Shown in pieces: positions 56,491 to 64,000 of a stretch of 64,000 bases of DNA. The stretch's first letter is position 1; each line of letters starts with the position of its first letter. This DNA is from Voacanga thouarsii. Taxonomy: Eukaryota > Streptophyta > Magnoliopsida > Gentianales > Apocynaceae. Under the pieces are notes generated by a model. The model worked only from the letters and a program-made list of their open reading frames with translations. It did no database searches and was not told the origin of the DNA. The translations under genes and the position numbers were made by a program. Where the stretch lies: NCBI GenBank assembly GCA_026120185.1, contig JANUWF010002342.1, positions 5,704,501-5,768,500 on the forward strand. The letters run 5' to 3'.

Positions 56491-59350
56491 TATAACACCC
56501 TTAGCACAAATATCATTATACACTGGCTTATCTCATATCGAAAGCATATAATAGGTTAGGTGTCGCCCCTTTTGAACTCCCAAACAATGGGTCTTTCTAA
56601 TATTCAAGAGCCAAAAGAAAACTAAATAATAATAATAACTGATTGTACAAAGTAAATTTGGAAGGGGTCTAGTCACTTTGTCCATATATTATTATCAAAC
56701 AATAATAATAATAATAATGTCACTTTGATTATACAATCAGTTGCGATATTAAAGAGACAATGGATCTTTATAACATTAGAGTTGCAAGTTGTAGTATATG
56801 TATCAAAATGACACAACTGATTGCACTATAGACATATATCACCTACGAACTGTTCTGGAAATGTACATAGAGTTATCCGGTATACCAACCTAAGGTATAG
56901 AACTCGCTTTGATAGGGCCTAAATTCATTTATATTTTCCTAGTTATTTGAGGATATTTTATAATACTTTTGATGTAATAACTAGTCATATTCTTTTCTAT
57001 TTTATATTTTACCTTTAGAAAGATATTTTGACAATTTTATGCAGAATATGGTGAAAAATGAAACAAAACTGTCGGGCGCACAGAGTATGATCAGCACACA
57101 ACCAACGTCTGTCCTTCACTAGGAAAATGGTGCTAGCATAATGGCTAGACGTGTGCCAACTTAAGGCGGCAAGTTTCTTTTCCTAAGAAGATTTTGGCAA
57201 TTTTAGATGGATTCTTTTGCGAACTCTTTCAACCATAGAAAAGGACTCTTGTGGGCACTTTTTGGCAACTAAAACTCCTATAAATACAAGAGAATAACAT
57301 TGTACAAGAGAGTTCTAGTTCTCGAGTTTTTATTGTAATATTTTGGAGAACTCCTAGAGAAATACCAAGAACAAGGAGGATCAAGGAAATCTTGGAGAAG
57401 AAGAGGAGTTTTATCAAGAAGATTGCACAGGAGAAGGGGATTACACTTGTCTATGAGTTTTTCTTCTTTCTTTTTCTGTAATTCTATTTTATTAAAGTTG
57501 GATTTATATGTTTCAATTATAGTTGAGGATATTTTTACTTTATGATTTTATGTTGAATTAATTCTACACTTGTTGAATTTTAATTCTAAGTATTTGATTA
57601 GTTGATTTTATGAGTTGAATTAATTATTTCGGACTAATTAATTCACTATTTTGTGATCTCTTAATGGACTTGGGAAATGATGTTAAAGGAAGGACTTGGT
57701 AATAAAAAAGAGATTGATATCACCTAGAGTATAGAGGTATTATTTCTTCCAAAAGACGTTATTATTGCCTAAAGTATATGGACATTAATTATTTAATTAA
57801 GTTGTTTTTAATGCTTCTTAGTTTTAATTAGGGAGGTAGAGTATACCCTTTAATTAGACTAAGAATAGGAATTTTATGACTTGGGAAATGATTGAAATTT
57901 GCTTTTGAAACTTATATTAGTATTTTTGGATTGGGAATCAATTGGTTTGAAGATATTTTCTTCACTTGTCATAGAATTGAGATATTTCTTTATTACATGT
58001 ATTTTCTTCTTATTCGTACTCTTTGATTATCCTTGTGACTTTTCTTGTGTGGACTTGACTTATTCTCTAGCATATTAGGTTAGTTGGCAATTTATTCTAT
58101 CTTCTTATTTTGTTGGCTAAACAATAAAGATTTGGATAAAGTAAGGTGGGAGCCTAAGTTCTTGTAGATTTGATACTTGTTATTCCCTATACTATATGAT
58201 GGGTATACTTACCCGCATGCGTGGTTTTAGTGATTAGTATTTTAACTAAAGCCTGATTGATTATGGACTATGTTTTTAATATTTTCTACACTAAAAAACA
58301 TGTATCATGCTTCAAGGGTGTTGACCTCCAGTCCCAAGCCCTAAAGAAATAGTATAAAAACAGGTGTCAATGATTTACACTCAGTGAATCTCGTGTGCAC
58401 AGTATTTTCTTGTAGAAAAATAAGTGTAGAAGTTCAACAAGTTATTCTTTGGAGAGTAAGGAAAGGACTTTCATCTCATTTTCTAAACGGGGTCATGCCA
58501 GAGTGGTAAGTGACACAAGCACATCACCTAGCACTTAGGAAACTTTTACTTGCCACCGTAAGCCCAAGGTTCCTAATGCTAACATCAATCATTATCGAGG
58601 TGGGAAGGGATTGAACATATCATGTGTGCTCATCTGGCATCATGTGAACAATCCTAATCATATATGCACTTAGGCATAAGGCAATTACCAAGTAATAAAC
58701 GGCTAGCCCGAAACGGTAATCCCAATATCCTAATGTCCCGTTTGGAGTGAGATTAATCCTAGAACCCATCAGGTTACCTGGGACCATCTATCTCTAACAT
58801 AAGCTAGTACAGTGATCAAAGCCCTTGATGAGTACACAACGACTTCACTGGTTCACAAGACTAGTCCAATATTACAATCCCCGAAGAGGGATTATATTTC
58901 ACGAGAGAATATAAAGAAAATAATTTTTGGCGCCAAAACATCGTTTTCTAAAAGTTTACCATTTCCCAAGTAACCATTTTCGAAACCCATAAAACATAAA
59001 AGACTCAAGCCTTTCAATTATCACATAACATGCTTTGGATACATTCATGCATTGTTGAATTAATGTTTTCGAAATGTTAATTTCAAATGGAGAAATTTTT
59101 TTCCAAATTTCTTATGTAGAAGGATAAAAAGTCCATCTCATTCCCTAAGGATAGTTTCGTAAATTATGTATACCCGAGTCCAAAAGGAATTGTATTCAAC
59201 AAGTCCAGAATTCTAAATCCGAAAAAGAAAATAAATTCAAAGATTTCATATATTTTTTGTGCCTGAGTGCTTTAAAAGTGATCCATGGCTCCAAAAAAGC
59301 AATGAGATTATAAAAATGTATGCTTTATCATTAATATGGAACGAGGGGTG
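56491..59350 (-). repeat. 5' LTR of gypsy C, split by a Tat-like solo LTR
   Basis: The LTR begins at 56491 (TATAACACCC) and runs to 56909, then resumes after the Tat-like LTR at 58308. The complement of 58500-58850 matches the G2 LTR at 54780-55050 (AGTACTCAACAAGG-like word, the ATTAGAGGT block, and GCTAGCC after the CGTCTTGG block). AATAATAAT repeats lie at 56625-56720. The LTR is interrupted again at 59350 by a copia solo LTR. Confidence 0.75.
56905..58312 (+). mobile_element. Tat/Ogre-like solo LTR
   Basis: The LTR 56910-58307 (1398 bp) starts TGATAGGGCCTAAATTC and ends CATGTATCA, giving inverted ends TGATA/TATCA. It is flanked by CGCTT (56905-56909) and TGCTT (58308-58312), a duplication with one C/T change. 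TATA box at 57279-57286. It aligns over its length with 28007-29459. Confidence 0.9.
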
Positions 59351-60883
59351 TGTTCGGATTCGTGGACTCATAAACACGGAAAACATCCACGAATCCCTTT
59401 TGAGGACCCAAGTAAATAATTAAGAAGATCTAAAGTTTGCAGAATTACTTCTGTTTGGTGTAATCGAGATCCTTCGATTCTGATTGCGCTGTTGTATGTG
59501 CAACCCGAATGATCACCAGACGCTGCAGTGCACAAACGTCCTCTATCGGATACACACCGTGAAATAACTCGTTACTCAGGGAGTGCTAGCGCCTAGGGTT
59601 TGAGAGGGGAGTTTTTTTTTTCTAGTGAATGGAGGCACAAATATTCTCAACCGAATTGGGCCACTTAAGAAGACGGCTAGGGTTTTCTTAAAAACCCACT
59701 CCGAACCTCTTAGAGTCCAACCCTAATAATATTTTATCATATTTTAATTTAAATTGAAATTAAATTAAAACTAATATGATAAGATTCTACCATTATCTCG
59801 GTAATTTAACTAATTAATTTACCGACTCAGATTCTTATAATCTGGATATCATCCAGATACATCGAACGTAGACATATTTTCAGATTTATTGTATCTGATT
59901 GATTTTCTAAGTTTGATTAACTTAGACATGTTTCCAAATTCATTGAATCTGGTTACTAGAAAAATAACCTAACAAGTTCGCTTATTATGTGACCCTATAG
60001 GTTCATTTAACATTGGCAGTGTGCCCAAATCATACTTAAATGGCCCACAAGTTATAAGCTGTTTCTAGCAAAACATTATAACTATCCAGGTTAAATGAAG
60101 ATCGGTAATCTCTTTGAACCAAACCATAATTTTAAATTTAGTCCTTTTGTCCACGATATCCAGATTAAGCATAAGGCACGGAGCATGTCATCCTTATTAA
60201 GCTTAATCAATTATTTCTTGATTTCATAGTAGACTGTTCAAACAAATGATATCAATATCTTAGATTGATATATTTGAGTACGACCATGCATTTTAACAGT
60301 CTAACTTATCAAAGAGCCCATGGATATCTCTCTCATAATTGAGAGGGACAAATTCCTTCACTATCAATCGTATTCCTCTCATTGATTTATTCTATATCCA
60401 ATAGTAATCTAATTTATTATATGGTTAAAGACAACTTTAGATAACGTCAAAATATAGAATTTATCAAGTAGGAAACTATGATGAATTTAGGTCGAATGAC
60501 TTTTAATATTATTATGGCTAGAAAGTACTTATGACATGTTCCATAAAGTACTCTCACAGTGGGTCATGTCCAATAAAATGTTCTCTAACATTTATTTATG
60601 TTTTGACTCGATATCACAAATATCCATGACCAGTAAAACATAGTCATTAAGTCACAAACATACTAATCTTAATTTATTATTGTTCTAATAATAATAATCG
60701 ATCAGGTACAATTTTTAGAATAATTTTTGTATTCATTTTTGGGTTTTACTATCAAGTCACGTATTTAATGACCACAAAACAAAATGCACTATTTATGAAA
60801 AGAAAAACCTCATATTATTATATAAAACACAACGACAATAGTATAAGTACAAATTGACTCTAGGGCATATCCCTAACAGGGTG
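59346..60883 (-). mobile_element. Copia-type solo LTR (second family) with perfect target duplication
   Basis: The LTR 59351-60878 (1528 bp) reads on the minus strand TGTTAGGGATATGCCC ... AATCCGAACA, a start common in plant copia LTRs. The duplication GGGTG is exact on both sides (59346-59350; 60879-60883). It is unrelated to the copia LTR at 15556-17402. No internal sequence remains. It is inserted in the LTR of gypsy C. Confidence 0.9.
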
Positions 60884-61015
60884 TGTGTGTGTTTGTGCAA
60901 GTAAAATATTCCTTTGATCATGTAACATGTGAGAAGAATACTTGCCTTCATATTTAATTTATGAATTCGTGGTCATGCATTTAGGATGGTTTTTAGTTAT
61001 AAAAAAAAGTAAAAA
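60884..61015. other. Boundary stretch between gypsy C LTR and Tat-like element
   Basis: I could not assign these bases firmly; they match neither the G2 LTR nor the Tat-like LTR clearly. Confidence 0.3.
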
Positions 61016-62654
61016 AACAAAAATCAAGCTGCGACAAGCGCCACCTGAGGCCTAGAACCGGTGCTGGCTAGCTCCTGTCTGGGAAACTATCATAAAAAAA
61101 TAATAATAATAAAAACAAATATTTCTCTTTTTCTTTTGGTCCTTTTTCATTTGTTCCCTTATGCCTTTTTCTTTTCTTCCCAAATTTTTATTATTTTGTC
61201 TTTTTCTTCTTGTTTTCTTTTTCTTTGATTTTCTTGTTTGTTTCTCTTATTTGTCTTGTTCTTCTATTTTTCTTTCTTCTTTTATTTTTTTTCCTATTCC
61301 CCTAGAATGATACTTTTTTTCACTTCTTCCATTTGTCTTCACCTTCTCCTTCTTCATATTGATCTTATTCTACTATGAATTATCCCCCATGAATTACAAA
61401 TTTTAAAAAGCTCACACATTGGGGAATATATTTGTGGAAAAACGCTTTTCGTGTTAAAATAAATTTTATCCTCTTGAATTTCTTGGTATTATGTGTATGT
61501 GTTTTTGAGGAAAAATTTACCAGACATGGACAAATCATTGTTGAGTTTATTTAGTGGGACAAAAATGCATAGAATGGATTGTAAGTTTTGTGATTGCTTC
61601 TAAAGGTGAGCTATGTATTTTTTCTGAATTTTTACCAATCTAGATATCTTGGACAATAGGACCTCGTTGTGATACTTTCTTGTGATGATTGAAGATTGGT
61701 TAACATTGTACTTTTGCTATCAATGTTGGATATTCTTCTTGTTTTTCTTTAGCATCAAAAGTCTGGAAAAATCCTTCACTAAAAAGAGAACCAATTGCAA
61801 AGTGGGTTTGGTTGAGACAAAGAGGACCTCGTGATCTATTTGGAGGTCATGGTGGTCTATTTGGTGGTGCTCTTGGACAATTTGTAGACAATGAGGACTT
61901 TACTTCGAGGGGGACATAAAGGCTTTGACTTTCTATTTTTCTTCTCCCTTGATTTTTATTTTGTTTCAATTACTCTTTATACTTTTACTTGTGTGTTCAT
62001 TTTTCTATTTGTAGATTGAATTTTGCTGGCAATAATTCTTCCAACTTCTTGAAGAATGAACTTTTCACATCTTGGAGCTAATCTACACTTGGGGAGTATT
62101 GCTTAAACTTTATACCCCTTTTCAATTTTAGTCCCATTCGAGATGCTTTATTGTGTTTATTTTTTTCCATTGAGGACAATGTCCAATTTAAGTGTGGGGG
62201 AGTGGTTTGGTGATATTCTTGGTCCAAGTTTTTAGCAATTATCTTGATGTTTTCTTGTTGTTGAATTACTTTGGAATTTGAAATTTGGACAACCATTTTG
62301 CCATCTTGGAAAAAATCATCTTGGAGAAAATTTAATTTCTTTGAAAATTTGAAAATTTGAAATTTTGGAGTTAAATTGAGTTTATAATGAAGATATGATT
62401 TCCTTTTTAACTTTGGATATGGATTTGTCATTCAGTATGGTAGGATTTTATTAAAAAGGTAAGCTTGTGTATTAAGTTGGATTTTGCTAAGTCTTGAGAA
62501 TTTAAGTTAACCTTGGTTATGTTTGGTATTTGAGTTTTATTTTATTCTTTGAATTTGAATATGAATGATATGATGAAATATAGGAAGAGTTGTTGATTAA
62601 TTCTTGTATTATGGATTTAGAATTTTCTTAACTTTGAATTTTGAATTAGGAATG

Positions 62655-62760
62655 CGAGAAAAAAAATTTTAGTTGAAAAAAAATATATATGAGAAAAAAA
62701 TTGAGTTGAAAAAAAATATGAGATGAAAAGAATTGAGTTGAAAAAAAATTTAAAAAAAAA
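62655..62760. repeat. A-rich short tandem repeat
   Basis: Units of about 27-30 bp containing TTGAGTTGAAAAAAAATATGA recur about three to four times. Confidence 0.7.
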
Positions 62761-63375
62761 TGCTCTTTTTTTTTTTTTTTTTTATCCTTGAAGACTTTTT
62801 GCTGAAAAGGGGTCAATATGGGGAGAAGTAGCAAGTGTATTCGGTGCACTCTCTTGAGGCTATCCCAAAGGCAAAAAAGCAAAGAAAAAAATGTTGAAAA
62901 ATTACTAGAGAAAAAATGATGAGTGATGACTGTAAAGGGGGTACTGTGTGTAAAGAGAAATCCATACGCTTGAGGCTATCAATTCCCAAAGTCATAGAGA
63001 GAAAAAAAAAAAAGAAAGAAAAAGAGAGTGGAGTGTTTTCCTTATTTCACTAACTCAAGTTTTGTAAATTTGAGTTTATAATGCTTGAATTGGTTAAATG
63101 ACTTGACTTGTATAATTTATGTTATCTATGTTTTTGCTTGAGAAGTGGAATAATTTTCATGTACTAGATATAAGCTTGTTTAACGTAATTTTAATGGATT
63201 TGGGATTATTTGATTTAATGTATGAGTTTACAAAGGTTTTTAAAGGGTTGAATGAATGAAAATTTTGTATCTAAGGTTGGAAAAAAATTATGCCTTTTTT
63301 ATGGATGAATATGAAAAGAAATAAATTGTTTTAAATGCTTGGTTTAAGTATTTACTTGAGGACAAGTAAAGATTC

Positions 63376-63388
63376 AAGTGTGGGGGTA
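63376..63388 (+). other. Polypurine tract of the Tat-like element
   Basis: AAGTGTGGGGGTA lies immediately before the LTR start TGCGATAGGGG. This is the usual plus-strand primer position in Tat/Ogre elements. Confidence 0.8.
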
Positions 63389-64000
63389 TGCGATAGGGGT
63401 TAAAATCATCATTATTTTCCTAGTTATTTGAGGTTAAATTGAGACACTTTTGATATAATAATTAGTCATATTCCTTCCTATTTGATATTTCCCTTATAAA
63501 AATACTTTTCTGTAATTTTATGCAAAAATAGGTGAAATATAGAGTTAATTATATGTTTTGCAGTACAGATCAGCACCAGCTTAAGAGAGTGACTTGGCGC
63601 TGATCTTGTACTGGCATAACAGAGAAAAGCACAAAGGAACAGAGGAAGCAAATTGCAATTGGAATTGGAAAGGAACAAGAAACAAAAGGCATGACTCATG
63701 GCTCAATTACACAGCAAAAGCAACAAAGACATACGGACAAAACGGAAAAGAAGAACAAAGAACAGAAGAAGGAAAAAGGAAGCAAACAAATATAGGTGGA
63801 TCTTGGACAAAGGAAAAGTCAACAAAAGGAGGCTTCGATTTTGGTTGGTTCAATTAAAGAAAACAACTTGGTTGTGGCTCAATTGAGCCGTGTAAGGAAG
63901 ATAGTAATCAGTGGCTCGGTGGTGGCTCAATTGAGCTGATGCAAGATAAAAAGAGAGGATTTCATTGGATGGACGATTTCGGTGGTATGGCTCAATTTCA
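63389..64000 (+). repeat. 3' LTR of the Tat-like element, cut by window end
   Basis: It starts TGCGATAGGGGTTAAAATC and aligns with the first 200 bp of 28007 and 56910 (TTTTCCTAGTTATTTGAGG; AGTCATATTCCTTCCTATTT). It then diverges, but keeps the GCACCAGC/GGCGCTGATC cluster. The short open frames at 63594-63886 lie in this LTR and are not considered genes. Confidence 0.8.

Larger units (their letters stand above)
49261..61000 (-). mobile_element. Ty3/gypsy retrotransposon C, fragmented (right boundary uncertain)
   Basis: In minus-strand order: 5' LTR (about 61000 to 56491, interrupted by two solo LTRs), primer site, acidic pre-gag ORF, gap holding a G2 solo LTR, gag, pol up to the RT domain, then cut by gypsy B at 49260/49261. 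The LTR end (TATAACACCC for TGTAACACCC) and the 58313-59330 part match G2 LTRs. The rest of pol and the 3' LTR must lie outside the window. The right limit of the LTR could not be placed: recognisable similarity stops near 59.3 kb. Confidence 0.7.
61016..63388 (+). mobile_element. 3' internal region of a Tat/Ogre-like gypsy element
   Basis: There is no intact pol. The region starts with a GC-rich word cluster (AAGCGCCACC, ACCGGTGCTGGC) like the one inside the LTRs of the same family, then a pyrimidine-rich tract (61100-61330). A short plus-strand frame (GPRDLFGGHGGLFGGALGQF, near 61828-61890) is Gly-rich but too short to call. GGACAATGTCCAATTTAAG followed by TGTGGGGG (62174-62200) and a second purine tract just before the LTR are typical of the 3' region of Tat/Athila-type elements. 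62655-62760 is a short A-rich tandem repeat with TTGAGTTGAAAAAAAA. Confidence 0.6.

Noticed and set aside
63594..63886. Lys/Asn/Arg-rich frames near the right edge
   Set aside because: They lie inside the 3' LTR of the Tat-like element, in purine-rich leader sequence, and are not conserved in the two solo copies.

Overview
This is a stack of nested transposable elements from a plant nuclear genome, almost certainly an angiosperm. The evidence is AT-rich DNA, Ty3/gypsy and Ty1/copia LTR elements primed by initiator-Met tRNA, En/Spm (CACTA) elements with TNP2-type transposase domains, and Tat/Ogre-like LTRs. I found no host protein-coding gene and no rRNA or intact tRNA gene. The species cannot be determined from this window.

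Layout from left to right. 1-13148: gypsy element X (+). Its 5' LTR runs off the left edge and is split by a solo LTR of a second gypsy family (444-4812). X carries an acidic pre-gag ORF, a truncated gag, and decayed protease, RT, RNase H and integrase. Its 3' LTR (9289-13148) contains an inverted middle segment. 13149-17402: right part of a copia element (-), whose gag is cut by X. 17403-49260: gypsy element B (-), interrupted by copia at 17402, by CACTA-1 (17905-32292, TSD TGA) inside gag, and by CACTA-2 (34290-45035, TSD GTG) inside its 5' LTR. 49261-about 61000: gypsy element C (-), interrupted by B in the RT domain, by a poly(A) retroposon (50218-51122), by a solo gypsy LTR (52014-55760), by a Tat-like solo LTR (56910-58307) and by a copia solo LTR (59351-60878). 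About 61000-64000: 3' end of a Tat-like element (+) with polypurine tract and the start of its 3' LTR.

Two related gypsy families are present. G1 has LTRs of about 4.4-4.5 kb: element B, solo 444-4812, and a fragment near 41.3 kb. G2 has LTRs of about 3.75-3.9 kb: element X, solo 52014-55760, and probably C. Both have a TGTAACACC-like end and a TGGTATCAGAG primer site, and all three internal regions start with a remnant of an extra acidic ORF before gag. CACTA-1 carries remnants of both CACTA proteins (TNP2 with Transposase_21/DUF4218/DUF4216, and a TNP1-like coiled-coil protein). CACTA-2 carries only a Transposase_24-type remnant plus an array of about 20 copies of a 152-bp repeat.

Every coding region is broken by stops, frameshifts or insertions, so nothing here is likely to be autonomous. 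The insertion order can be read from target-site duplications: C is older than B, B is older than copia and both CACTA elements, copia is older than X, and X is older than the G1 solo LTR. The left halves of X, copia, B and C should lie in that order just outside the left edge.
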